A model generated the notes under the pieces. The model ran no database searches, was not told the DNA's origin, and worked only from the letters and a program-made list of their open reading frames with translations. Shown in pieces: positions 41,490 to 53,644 of a stretch of DNA of 64,000 bases. Source of the DNA: Halichondria panicea (taxonomy: Eukaryota > Porifera > Demospongiae > Suberitida > Halichondriidae). Numbering within the stretch: position 1 is the first letter of the stretch; every line of letters begins with the position of its first letter. The stretch is taken from positions 434,001-498,000 of the forward strand of contig NC_087383.1 of the NCBI RefSeq assembly GCF_963675165.1, written 5' to 3'. Both the position numbers and the translations under genes were made by a program.

Positions 41490-43344
41490 CTATGCTTCAA
41501 CAGTCCATCTCTTTGCAGCAGGGTCCACAATAACACACATCTGCATAATTATAATCAGTATATAAAGAGGGACCCGGAGTATATAAAACTGAACAAGACC
41601 ACACACACACACACACACACACACACCTGCTGAACGAACTTGTCCTGACAGGCCATGCGTATCCTCTCACAGGTGGCGGGGCTGTCCAGTCGATAGTAGC
41701 CACTCACTCCACTCTCTGCCCGTGCAGCTGTGACAGCCTCCCTCAGGGCAAACAACACACTGGCTGCCAGGAACAGTGGAGGCTCACCAACAGCCTGGAG
41801 GGTAGGGGGGTGGGGCATGTTAGCAGAGCAGGGAGAGTATTATAACAAAACTCTATGGATAAATGGATACACAGTATCAAGAGTTCCTGACAGTATAATT
41901 ATGTACATGCAGCACAATGAGATGAACTGTGTACATATGTACTGCTGTTTACAGTAAACACCCACTCAATCAATTACTCATAAGCACACATGTGCTGCTT
42001 CACTTCTATAAGAGCTTCCCCCTCACCTTGGATGAGAAGATAGCCTTGGGGTTGGGCGCCCTGTCTAACAGACTAACATTGAACACCACGGGCACATCAG
42101 ACACAGAGGGTATCTTGTAGGTCCCTGGTCCAGTGGTGAAGGTAGTCCCTCGCTGGGTCCTCTGGTTCCCCTCCAGATACACACACTGCTCCAGGGTCAC
42201 CAGACCAAGGCCCTGCGTGAACGCTCCCTCCACCTGAGGGAAGGAAGAGGGTAGTTAGAACTATACAGCTATGTGTACATGATTTTGTCTCCAACTCTAC
42301 TATTACTCCATTGTACATGTATATATATACACATACATAAACACTATTCACTATTTATATAGCGCTACATTTTCGAGGGGTTTAATTTTCGCGGATTTCA
42401 TGGGTTAGCAATCATACACGTACACGAAAATTAAGTCTACGAAAATTTTTCTTCAATTAGAATTACCTGCTATAATGTGCAAAGATTTAAAGGCGTGGCT
42501 TCCGGTAAGCAGTCATTCCGCGAATATTGCATGTGAACGAAATGCTTTTAGCGGCCAATCCATGAAATATAAGTGCCTCGAAAATTTCGCGCTATACGGT
42601 ATTACATGTATAAAATGTACCTGCCCGATATCGATGGCAGGGTTGATGCTATCCCCCACGTCCATGACAATGTCAGTCCTCAACACAGTGAAGTCTCCAG
42701 TCAGAGTGTCCACCTCCACCTCAGCTACAGCTGCTCCATACGAGAAGTAGGCGTACAAATTACCACGCCCCTTCTCCCAGTCAAAGTCAAGCCCGGGGGT
42801 GGCGTAGAAACCTTGTACTGAGAGGTTGATACGACGATGGTATGCACTCTGTACCCACTTCGCCCACCCCCCCTCTGGGTCCTCGTCCATCACAGGCTTG
42901 AGGCGGGCCATAATCTGATCACAGCAATCCTAAGAGAGGGGTCAGTAAAAATACATTTAAATCAATATAAAGCAATAATTATATGAAAATCATCATTTTT
43001 GAACGGAGGAATAATTATTTTACTGAAAGCTATCACTACAAATAATCTAACCATAGCAACTCACCTTTACGGCCATGCCATACAAGTCAGTAGACATGGA
43101 GGCAGCTGATGGGCTGGAGTTAGGGACCGTGTCAGTGGAGGTCTCTGATACGAACACTGCCTCAGGGGGAACACCAAGGCAACGTGCACACACCTGGACA
43201 CACACACACATGGACACACACACACATGATAACGAAGTGTTGATGTACTGCACTGGTGTTTGCCAGCTTGTACTAATGTGATATGAGACTGTACGGGAGT
43301 TAAATGCTCCTTCTCTTTATGTGCTCCTTGCAAGGCAACACGCA

Positions 43345-43402
<58 letters not shown>

Positions 43403-46400
43403 CTAATATATACAGTACATTGCAGTAGAGTGTACCTGCACCATCTTGGTATGCAGCCCTTGTCCCATCTCCATCCCTCCGTGGGTGAGGAGGACAGAGC
43501 CATCAGTGTACACGTGCAGGAGAGCACCACCCTGATTCAGGAACGCTATACCAAACGATATTCCAAACTTGGTGGGAACCAGTGACACGCCCCTCTTAAC
43601 CCAGCGATTGGTCCTGAGCACACAGAGCAATCGTTGATTAAAGCAAATACTAATTGCAACACAAATCACAGGCCTAACCCTAACCGCTACCAAAATGGCT
43701 GAAATGTGGGGAAAACGTAAGGCTATAATATAATTATAGGCTTTGCAAGACTAGCGGAGATCAGCAGATTAAATTAGTACACACTGCCCACTCACTGTAC
43801 ATGGTTACTTACACACACTGCCCACTCACTGTACATGGTTACTTACACACACTGCCCACTCACTTGTTGAACTCAGCAGCTGCACTCTTCCTCTCTTCAA
43901 ACACGGGCTTGAGTTGATCCCAACACCTCCTCACAGGGCACTGTGCTTGTACCTGCCCCCAGGGCGTGAGGTCACCATCACGATACATGTTCAGCTCCCT
44001 CACAGCCTCACTGGGCATGCTCAGTACGCTTGCCACATGGGACACCACTTGCTCCATGATTATCATCCCCTGAGGCCCTCCAAAGCCACGGAATGCTGTG
44101 TTGGGAGCAATGTGCGTACGACAGGCCCTAGCAACCGCTCGGAAGTTGGGAATATTATACGTGTTGTCAGAATGAGTTAGAGCTCTTTCCAAAACCTGTA
44201 GCAGAGAAAATCAGCAAATAATTGGACAATTCCATGTAATTAGCATAATAATAATAATTGTGTTTTATTATTATTATTCACTGCTATTGAGAGGTCTTGT
44301 CCGTAGCCGGCATTGGAGTACAGCTGGAGGTCAAGAGAGGTCAATCTCCCAGCAGAGGTGAACCCAACCTGAGGCACCAAAGGTAGACACAAGGACAACG
44401 CAACAGCTAACTCCTCCTACCTTGTACTTAGCCAGGAATGGATGTCGTCCTCCCGACGTGATCATGTCTTCATTCCGATCCAGCATGATCCTCACTGGAA
44501 CTTGGTATCTGAATGGGAACTCAGTCAACATGATAATCAAACAATACCACCACCCCCTCACTTGTTAGCTGCCACGGCAACAGCGGTCGATAGATAAGTG
44601 GATCGCGTCTCTTTACCTCCGAAGCCACCTCCGATACGCTTCACCTTGGCAACGACCCGATTGTAGGGCACGTCCAAAGCCCTAGCAGCGCACTTCTGTG
44701 TAGCCTCAACTCCTTGCGTAGACGATACAATCTCCATCTCTCCATTCTCCCCTTTGGGTACAGCACGACAGCCTTGAGTCTCCAAGTAGAAGTGGTCCTG
44801 GCCCCCCACGCGCACCACCCCCTCTAAACATTGGTCCGAGTCAGAGAGGGCGGAGTCAACGTTACCTGATTCCAGCCTACGCACTGTTGGATAGTACGAC
44901 TCCACAGCTATTGCATCCTGTGAGAATTAAGAACATCTTTCAACAGCCAATAACTTCAGTACCGTTGATCCAATGTCAAAAATTTTCTGATTTTCTGAAA
45001 GCTCAGAAAGAGACCTTTCAAATGATATATTTAGATCCAATATTTGTTTGGGGCCATAATTTGTCATTTTTCGGCTTTGGACCATGGTATTGCCAAATTG
45101 CCAAATACTTTTATCGTTTAAATAAGAAATTTGATGATGCCATTTGAAAGGTGTGTTTCTAAGTTTTCAGAAAATTATATTATCGTTGAAATTGGATCCA
45201 CGGAATTCAAGTTATGGCAGCTGAAAAATAATTATTATTTGGAGGGGGGAGGGTTATTTCAACAGCCATTAACTTTAGTGCCGTTGATCGAATATCAAAA
45301 ATTTTGTGATTTTCGGAAAGCTTAGAAAATGTCCTTTCAAATGATGTGTTTCAATCCAAAAGTTCGTCGGGGCCATAATTTGTCATTTTTCGGCTTTGGA
45401 CCATGGGCTATATTCATGGTATTGCCAAATTGCCAAATACTTTTATCGTTTAAATAAGAAATTTGATGACGCCATTTGAAAGGTCTCTTTCTAAGTTTTC
45501 AGAAAATTATATTATCGTTGAAATTGGATCCACGGAATTCAAGTTATGGCAGCTGAAAAATAATTAAATTGAGGGGGGGGGGGGGAGTTGCAGTTTATTT
45601 CAATGGCTATTAACTTAAAGTACCGTTGATCGAATGTCCAAAATTTTATGATTTTCTGAAAGCTTATAATTATATTCCTTTCAAATGATGTGTTCAATCC
45701 AACATTTCCTCGGGGCCATTTTCAGCCTCATGGTATCGCCAAATTGGCAAATACTTTTATCACTTAATATAATAAAATCGAAGTGAAAGGATTATATTAT
45801 ACTATTTACTATCCATGGTACGGCCAAATTGGCAAATACTTTTATCTCTCAGATATGAACTTTGATGGCACCACTTGAAAGGTCTCTGCATAAGCTTTCA
45901 GAAAATCAGAAAAACATTGATATTGGATCCACGGAATTCAAGTTATGGCAGCTGAAAGAGTCCTTAAACCATTATTAAACGGAGGGCTGGGGGTGTAGTT
46001 AAACATCTTTTAACAGCCATAATTTTAGTACTGTTGATCCAATATCACCACACACACACCTACCTCGATGGTGATGACGGAGGGGAGGTCTTGGTACGTG
46101 ACGATCACCAGTTTACACGCTCGTTGGGCCAGAGGCTGACTCTCGGCAACTATTAGTCCAATCACTTGACCAATCAGATTCACCTTACCATCGGCAAACA
46201 CCACCTCGTCCAACCACGGGCCTGAATAATTCAGAGTGACAGGGTCATGTTATAGCCACACCCCCCTAGCAGCTGCTAATCTAGAAAAGAAAACCAAAAA
46301 TTATGGGAAATTATTAAATAATATCAGAATCAATGAATCCTCACCCCAACAAACAAATAAGACCCTATATATAGTCACACATACCTGTAGCGTTACTTCC

Positions 46401-49400
46401 TGGAACATCTGCCACACCCACATAACCTTTGACCCCTGGAAGTTTGACGGCTTCGCTCCAGTTGACGGTGATGTTAGCGTGAGGATGCGTGCTGAGGACG
46501 AGGCCAGCGTACAGCTCCCCCTCTGTGGGGGGGATGTCGTCCATGTACCTATGCAGGGGGGATGCATATTTAAACAGTAGACAAAATTTGATGGATTTTA
46601 CCCGATCTTTGATGACACCAATAGGACTACACAGCCCCACCCCCTCATAATCTCCGCCCCCTCACCTTGCCTCCCCTGATGCCTGCTGTAGAGCGGAGAG
46701 ATGCATCAATGGTCGCCCCACACTATCCTCTGGCAGCTGCTTGTCTGACACACTCTGAAACCCTTGACTACTCTGCACTGGGGGTCTCTCAAACAACCTG
46801 GGGGGTATAGTACAACCAGGTGGACGAGTAATATCACAGTTGAAAGGACCAGCCTATACACAGAGAGTAGAAATAGGGTAGAAACAGAGCTCTAAATTGC
46901 CTTAGGTGATCTACACAGACGTGGAAACAGTGTGTTCGTATTGGTTTCCCCGAGGCCCTCAAATAACTACGTCTATTAAAACCGTAACAAACGTTCCTGG
47001 TAATGATGAGGCTAACCTAGCAACAATACACACCATGGACCACTGACCTCGTGGCACTAACGAGATCCTGTGGCAGGGGCTCACTCCTCAAACGAGAGAG
47101 GACGGTGAGATAGAACTTGTAGAAGAAGGATGTGACAAGAGAGCGCCTGTAGTCCGGCATGCCCCCAGGTACGTCAGGGGAGAGGGGCAGGTCCTCCAGG
47201 AGTAGTGGACACACCCCCTCCAGTGTAGACTCACACCATGGCCTGGTGATTAATGAAATAATTTAACGCAATACCGTATAGTGCGAAATTTTCGAGGCAC
47301 TTATATTTCATGGATTGGCCTCTAAAAGCTATTTCGTTGCACAATGTTCGCGGAATGACTGCTTACCGGAAGCCACGCCTTTAAATCTTTGCATGTTATA
47401 GCAGGTAATTCTAATTAAAAAACAATTTTCATGGACTTAATTTTCGTGTAGGATTCTAACCCACGAAATCCGCAAAAATTAAGCCCCTCTAAAATTTTGC
47501 ACTATATGGTATTATACTAAACACAAGTATCTCTATTACTGTTGTATGTGTGTACTCACTTTCCAATCAGATAAGCCTGTGTCTTCTTGGCCACTGTAGT
47601 TATGTAACTCATCCCTCCATAACTAAGGCAACAGTCTTGGACTGTCCAATCGGAATCACCCGCTGGTGGTGCTAAGACGACTCTAAGACCAGCGTTGACG
47701 ATGGCAATGTCATCCTCTCTCCTCCTAGCCTGCTTGTAACTCAGCACAAACTCATACTGCAAGGAAAAAATGGGGGATAGTGACAAACTCAGTACATGGT
47801 AGTGATTCGTGCATGCATGTCAGACCTCCCCTGCCCTTCACTACCATGTACAGTGATCACATGACCTACCTCTTTCGTGAAGGGGATAAGGATTGATAGT
47901 AGTATTTCCCCCGGCTTAACGGCTGTCTTCTTGTAGCCAGTGAAGAAGCTAGGATCCATCACTATCACCCGGTTACTGTCTGTAGAGATCAGAGGAGATC
48001 TTTGCTAGTGCAATAGGTATAGTTTTAGTTTAGAAAGGGTTTTCTATATACCTGCACGTATAACAAGAAAATTTGGCAGGTATAATATCTGGCGAATGAG
48101 CCATTTAAACCGACTTATTAATTTAACATCCGTGGCAATACAGCAATGACATTGTGTTCACAGGAAAACTTTAATTTGGCGGTCTTCGGTTCAAATTTCC
48201 CAAATTTTGGTAACATCACTACCTTTGGTTGCTATGGTTAGCTTCACTCCGGCCGCTAACAGAGTTGGATTGAGGTCTGAGATTGGACTAGCGTTGCAGA
48301 TATTTCCACCAATACCCTGAGGGGACAGAGGAGTATTGAGTTACAGGATATAGAGTACCGTATAGCCGGTTATTTTCTTACGTAGGATATTTTCCTTTTC
48401 GAGCATTGATACAAAAATTATAAACTGCGAAATTATTATGTGCAATAGGTTTTACGTCACTATTCTCAGCTGTACAAATATTTAGAATCCGAAATATGTA
48501 ATTGGGTAGTTCATACGATATTAGGGAGAGGTACTGACCGACACATTCCTGATCTGTTGTCCTGCAAACCACCGCAGCATCTCCAGGAGAGCAGAGAATG
48601 TCCTCGTCTTGTTCTCTGTATAATATAATCTAAACACACCATTGGAAAGGTAATTCTGAAATTGGACAATCTGAACACAAATTACGTTAGCACAGATAGA
48701 ATGCATGTGTGCGGACGTTAGCATTAATTAGTAGAACATCACAAAAATGCCACTTCATATAATCAAACCTGGTAGAGACTCCACTAGATGCTTAAGCTGT
48801 TCCTCCAGTCGGGTGAGTGTCACAGATGCTCCCACTGTCAGTCCCTCGTCAGTGACCGCCATCTTGTTGAGCTCAGGTACTTGAGAGCAGCTGATGAGAG
48901 TATCGTAGAAGGCCCCCTTAAACTTGACTTCCACGCCTGTGTATGTGTAGGGCAGTGGGTATGCGGCAGAAACAGGAGAATACACACAAACACAACATGA
49001 GCTACTGCAAATCAAATCATTGTCATTACTGTTAGTCTGTAGCAAGTATATAAAGTATACAGTAGGAATCAAATATCGCATAGTAAGAACGTTATTATAA
49101 TACACTTGCTAATACAGTACCTCACAGTCTCCTTGACAACCACTCACCTATCTCCGTGTTTCCAATGACCAACTTGCTCTGAGGGAACCTTGCTCTCAAC
49201 ACCAGCAACTGGTCCAGGGTCAAAGGTCGATACCATGACACCCTCGGCCCCTTGATAGCCAATGGGATGAGAGGCTCCGTCCTGAGTGCTGGGGGAAAGG
49301 TGGGTTCCTGGGTGGGGTCAAGAGGTCGAAACTTGGAAGCATCAAAGAGGACAGAAGGACCTTTGATCGTCTTAATTCCATCAGAGCTTTCGACATCCAT

Positions 49401-50575
49401 ACAGCATTTGGTAGCACCGCCACAGCAGCCAGTCTGTGGGGGGCATTGTGTGTGTGGGGTCATTATGTGGGGGTATGGTGTGTAGGGGGGGGGTCACAGG
49501 TGAAGCTCACCTGTGAGAAGGTTTTGAATCCCTCTAGGATGGGCCTGTACCCAGTACACCTGCACAGATTGCCTGAGGGGACACACACACACACACTAGA
49601 GATACAGAGGTGACATTGTACACGTACGTACCTTCGAATGCTCCCTCAATCTGCTTCTCTGAGGGGGCGTGGCTGTTCCTGAGGAGAGTGTACATGGACA
49701 TGACAAAACCGGGGGTGCAGAAGCCACACTGTGATCCGTGGGCACGCGCTATACGCTCCTGCATGGGAGGAGAGGGGGAACATGTTGTGAGATATCGTAG
49801 TTGGAAGTAATAATTTCATCTGATATCTATGAGGAAAGTGAGAAGTCTTTGAAAAGAATCAAAAGACTGCAAAACTGTTAGCAGGAAGGAATTAAGCGAA
49901 TGACTTTGTATCGTATATGATCACCTGAACAGGATGAAGGAGACCGCGGGAGCTACCAATCCCCTCCACTGTGGTGACCGCCATACCATCGACAGAACAG
50001 AGGGGGGCAAGACAAGCGTTGACGGCAGCATGTGTAACCACGCCCTCTTGATACCAGGAGAGCATCACCGTACAGGCACCACATCCACCCTCTCCACACC
50101 CAAGCTTAGTACCTGTTAGGCGGACTAGAGGGACGGGGCGCTAAGGAAAGTACTCGGGCAATATACGCATACGCGGGTAATTTTTGTTGGTACACATTTT
50201 TGTATGAACTACATTTTAGTACAGCTCAGGATAGTGACGTTGAGTATGCTGTAGAATAATTTCGTAGTTTTAATTTTCGTATGATGCTCCTCAATACGAA
50301 ATATACAATACAACATTTTGCATGAAAGAGGTTTACGAGGATACGCTGCGTTCTTAGGAAGTACAATAGAGTGGTCTCCGGGTCCGGGCTCTCCACAACA
50401 ACCTGCACACACGGTGTATATAAAATTATCATATTTATTTATAGTGATTAATTAATTAATGTGTATCCAGGATGCAATGCAGTTTAGCTAGCAGTATACT
50501 AGCATGCATACTTCACACCTTTCCTCCATTCACATAGAAGGAAATGCTTTCTTTGGCTCCCTCTAACTCAGCCAT
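41490..50575 (-). CDS. XDH: Xanthine dehydrogenase, copy 2 (25 exons)
   Basis: Tandem paralogue of the gene at 32018-41104, ATG at 50575. Exons: 50519-50575, 50345-50402, 49925-50124, 49632-49758, 49511-49572, 49148-49433, 48769-48936, 48539-48615, 48223-48316, 47870-47979, 47560-47756, 47048-47242, 46666-46797, 46385-46548, 46064-46221, 44562-44917, 44421-44508, 44282-44368, 43864-44195, 43436-43613, 43065-43193, 42621-42929, 42027-42233, 41627-41794, 41490-41540. Every exon length equals that of copy 1 (1329 aa). Both iron-sulfur motifs, the FAD segment, [22 protein letters not shown] and VGEPPLF are present, and here the cofactor motif is the standard FRGFGGPQG. Exon 18 uses a weaker GTGAAT donor. 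Amino-acid changes between copies are scattered and conservative, consistent with a fairly recent duplication and both copies being active. Confidence 0.93.
42350..42605. repeat. MITE in XDH-2 intron 22
   Basis: A ~250-bp element with TTTCGAGG...TTTAATTTTCGCGG at one end and CCTCGAAAATTTCGCGC, then TATACGGTAT, at the other. It is the reverse complement of the copy at 47270-47515 in the same gene. Confidence 0.8.
43780..43861. repeat. 34-bp tandem repeat copying a splice donor
   Basis: Two full units and a partial one in XDH-2 intron 19, each with CACTGCCCACTCACT. On the gene strand CACTCAC is GTGAGTG, the exon 19 donor, so the donor sequence itself is multiplied. Confidence 0.7.
44935..46055. 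repeat. Expanded fold-back repeat array in XDH-2 intron 15
   Basis: Three full and one partial copies (about 44935, 45245, 45590 and 46005 onward) of the element present once in XDH-1 intron 15. This expands the intron from 393 to 1146 bp. Confidence 0.8.
47268..47515. repeat. MITE in XDH-2 intron 11
   Basis: Begins TACCGTATAGTGCGAAATTT and ends AAATTTTGCACTATATGGTA. XDH-1 intron 11 is only 78 bp and lacks it. Opposite orientation to the copy at 42350-42605. Confidence 0.8.
48355..48525. repeat. MITE in XDH-2 intron 8
   Basis: Begins TACCGTATAGCCGGTTATTT. The interior AATAGGTTTTACGTCACTAT and CAGCTGTACAAATATTTAG match the element at 52424-52590. Confidence 0.7.
50150..50344. repeat. MITE-like insertion in XDH-2 intron 2
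   Basis: GCGGGTAATTTTTGTTGGTA near 50165 and related CAGCTCAGGATAGTGACGTT place it in the same family as 52424-52590. Intron 2 is 220 bp here against 107 bp in XDH-1. Confidence 0.55.
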
Positions 50576-51138
50576 GATGCTCGCGATGGTTCATGTATTA
50601 ATTAATATTACGGAAGTGGGTATCCATGCATCCTTAGCCCCGCCTCCTTTTCAGTGCATAAGAGGCCTCATCTTCAGTGCGGCCTTGGATCGAGGCTAAA
50701 AGATTCCTTTCCTCCCACGTTTTTGACTTGTTGCAGTTCACCCATGTAGCGTGTGGGTTATAAACCGGGGCTCCGGAGCTGTAGGTGGGTGGCTGGGAAA
50801 CTGGTCACTCACTTTCCTGTCGTCTTTCATTGTGATAGTCAACAGGTCTCCTGTAGTCTTTCATTAGATCACAGCCCTTCCTGTCTTTCATTAGATCACA
50901 GCCCTCCTGTAGTCTTTCATTAGATCACAGCCCTCGGCCTGTAGTCTTTCATTGTGATAGTCAACAGCCCGGCTACAGTGGTAGTTTTTTTTTATGTTTT
51001 TTTTTTATAATGTAATAACTATCACATGCACAGTGCAGTTCGCAACATTCCTTATAATTATAACAATTCACAAAAGCATCTTCTCTAAAGATAATAACGG
51101 CCACAAAAAATGTTACCCTCACTAGCACTATATGAGTG
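50576..51138. promoter_or_regulatory. XDH-2 upstream region with a ~27-bp tandem repeat
   Basis: It should hold the XDH-2 promoter and the STOML2 3' flank. At 50816-50970 five variants of CCTGTAGTCTTTCATTAGAT or ...CATTGTGATAGTCAACAG follow one another. An arm of the ATCGAGGCTA repeat is at about 50685. Confidence 0.5.
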
Positions 51139-53451
51139 TTACTTTTCGTCGTCAGTTGGTCTCGTTGGTGAAGTATCTAAAGTGAAGTGTGTATCTCTGT
51201 CCTTCTTTGCTGCCTTCTCTTCGCTGAGCACGGACCTAAATACACTCTCATCGATTGTCTTGTCAATAGAGGCAGTGAGTTGCTCCAGTGTCTGGTCTGT
51301 GGGGGTTGGGTCGTGGGGGGTCCCCTCTTCACCATCAGCGGACTTCAAAGGACTGTTTGATGTCATGTGACCAAATATTCCAACAGCCTGCGATCACAGA
51401 ACAAGAAGCAATAATCATTATCATAAATGCACTCTATGAACAAAATTATTGGACGTTCCTAACACAGTTATAGACAATGTAAGATAGCTCTGAAAACAGG
51501 CCTGATTTAGAAAAAACATCCACTAATATGCGGTGTTTTTACACACAGCACACATCACACACACAGCACACCTGTGCGAAAACAGGCCTGATTTAGAAAA
51601 AACATCCACTAATATGCGGTGTTTTTACACACAGCACACATCACACACACAGCACACCTGTGCGAAAACAGGCCTGATTTAGAAAAAACATCCACTAATA
51701 TGCGGTGTTTTTACACACAGCACACATCACACACACAGCACACCTGTGAGACCATTGAGCTGATGTCACCAGTCTTTTCTGGCAGGATGAGAGTGTTGGT
51801 GGTCCTGGCCAGTTGGGAGAAAGCTGCCACATACTGTTCTGCCACTGCCAGTGAGGCTGCCTTATCGCCATTCTACAGGATAAATAAATAAAAACATCAG
51901 CTGGTACAGATAAGCTATATTTAAAATTGCAGCAAATATATTAAAACAAGTAGACAGCTACCTGTCTTCCAATGGCTGCCCCCAGTGTGTTGAGAGCCTG
52001 AGCTCGGGCCTGAGCCTTGGCAAGAATGGCGACGGCCTCTCCCTTGGCTCTGTTCACCTGCTCAATCCTCACAGCCTCAGAGGCCAAGATGGTGCTCTGG
52101 CGAAGACCCTCAGCACGATTGATAGCAGACTGTTTAGCGCCTGAACACACAATGCATTTAACATTGTACTTGTATTGTCAAAAATTGTACCACTATATCA
52201 ACCACTAAGTAGCTGATAATACCCGTGGAAACACACCTTCAGAGTCTAAGATGTTTGCTCTCTTCTTTCGCTCAGCCTCCACTTGCATCTGCATGGCTTC
52301 CTTCACTTTGGTGGGGAGCGCAATGTCCCTAATCTCGTATCTCATGCAGCGAATTCCCCAGGCCTCAGCCGCGTGGTTGATCGCCTCTGTGGACATGTGT
52401 GTGGGTGGGAACATTTAGACATACCGTATAGCAGGTTATTTTTGTATGGTGGACATTTTCATATTTTTCAGCATCATCCAAACATTACTACCACAGTAGG
52501 TTCTACGCCACTATCCTGAGCTGTACGAATATTTAATTGCAGTAGTTCATACGAACATTGGCATCAACAAAAATACTCGTTATACGGTAACTAATTTAGA
52601 AAAAGCAGGAGTAATTAAACACACGCTCCATAATTATACAGGTCACACAGTGTACTCACCCACAATCATGTGATTGAGATTTTCTCTCTCTTGAAACACG
52701 GAGTCTAGTTTAATCTTTCCCAACTCTGACCTCATTGTTGTCTGGGCCAACATGACTACTGCATACTCAGCATCCTCAACACCATACGAGGTCTGAAAGG
52801 GAAGGGGGTGGGGCAGTTACATACTGTTCCATGGAGGGGAGGCTTACCTTATAAGGATCCATAACTCTATAGTACAGCACGCCATCCAAGTGTAAAGTTA
52901 CGTTGTCTGTATTAATTAGGTTAATTATGTCATATATGTAATTTGGAGATTAGGTGTAGGGACTGTAGGGTTGTTACTGGACTCACCAAGTGTAATGGCA
53001 GACTGGGAGGGAATGTCTATAGCATTCTCCTTAAGGCTCTGGACATACTTGATCTGGTCAACGATTGGTATAAGGATATTGAGGCCCTGCAGTAAAACTA
53101 TACGGTAATTTACATGCTGAGTATTGAATAATGTAATCTAACCGGCTGTAGTGTTTTTAAGTATCGTCCAAATCTCTCCACAATCCAAGCTTGTTGCTGG
53201 GGCACAAAGTTGATTATCTGAAAAGAAAGGTCAAGTGATTATTGACAGTATTGTGTTGGATGAGATACCTACCAGGTTGGGAGGAGCAGATCTTCGTTGA
53301 GTGACAGAGGTTGTCGAGAATAGACACGCTTGTCTCAATCCCTGCACATGCATAAATGAATGGGTACATTGCAGCCATTACAGACTTGTCTTACTGGAGC
53401 TCTCAAAGCTGAGGCTTTAATCTTTGGTAACAGCACTCTCACACTTGCCAT
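51139..53451 (-). CDS. STOML2: Stomatin-like protein 2, mitochondrial
   Basis: Scaffold of the mitochondrial inner membrane that binds cardiolipin and prohibitins in animals. Ten exons: 53395-53451, 53273-53341, 53143-53217, 52987-53086, 52848-52906, 52660-52792, 52237-52386, 51962-52140, 51744-51872, 51139-51387; total 1200 nt, 399 aa (human about 356). The first 42 residues are Arg/Ser-rich without acidic residues (MASVRVLLPKIKASALRAP), as in a mitochondrial targeting peptide. Then comes the SPFH core: FVPQQQAWIVERFGRYL, SLKENAIDIPSQSAITLDN, TTMRSELGKIKLDSVFQERE, WGIRCMRYEIRDIALP, VEAERKKRANILDSEG, and the C-terminal AVAEQYVAAFSQLA segment and an acidic tail. All splice junctions are in phase. 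It is divergent from SNAPC3. Confidence 0.95.
51492..51749. repeat. Three 86-bp tandem units in the last STOML2 intron
   Basis: Units start at 51492, 51578 and 51664, each with AACAGGCCTGATTTAG, ATATGCGGTGTTTTTACAC and CACACCTGTG. The last unit ends in the exon 9 donor (CACAG|GTGTG on the gene strand), so each unit carries a copy of a 5' splice site. Confidence 0.9.
52424..52590. repeat. CCGTATAGC-family MITE in a STOML2 intron
   Basis: Complete copy: TACCGTATAGCAGGTTATTT at the left end and ACTCGTTATACGGTA at the right, 167 bp, with GCCACTATCCTGAGCTGTAC inside. No coding content. Confidence 0.8.
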
Positions 53452-53644
53452 TGTTGAGTAGATTCTTTTAGGTTTGTACTACTATACTATACTGCTGTAC
53501 TGTAGCTTTAGCCTTTCTTGCCACGTGGGTGGTCAAAGCTAGCTTCTAAGCTTTTGCAATGTGACGATCTTTACCAACTCCACGTGGCTAGCTAGCTCAA
53601 GAAAAGAGAATGCATACCTAGCTAGCTAGCTTTATACTCTTCTC
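53452..53644. promoter_or_regulatory. Bidirectional promoter region, STOML2 / SNAPC3
   Basis: Only 193 bp separate the two ATGs of divergent housekeeping genes, so both promoters must lie here. Two CCACGTGG palindromes (bHLH E-box type) occur, at about 53521 and 53580, the clearest candidate shared sites. No TATA box is placed for STOML2. Confidence 0.6.

Noticed and set aside
51492-51749. Regular 86-bp repeats considered as a CRISPR array
   Set aside because: The units are head-to-tail without spacers and lie in a spliced animal gene; they are a simple tandem duplication.
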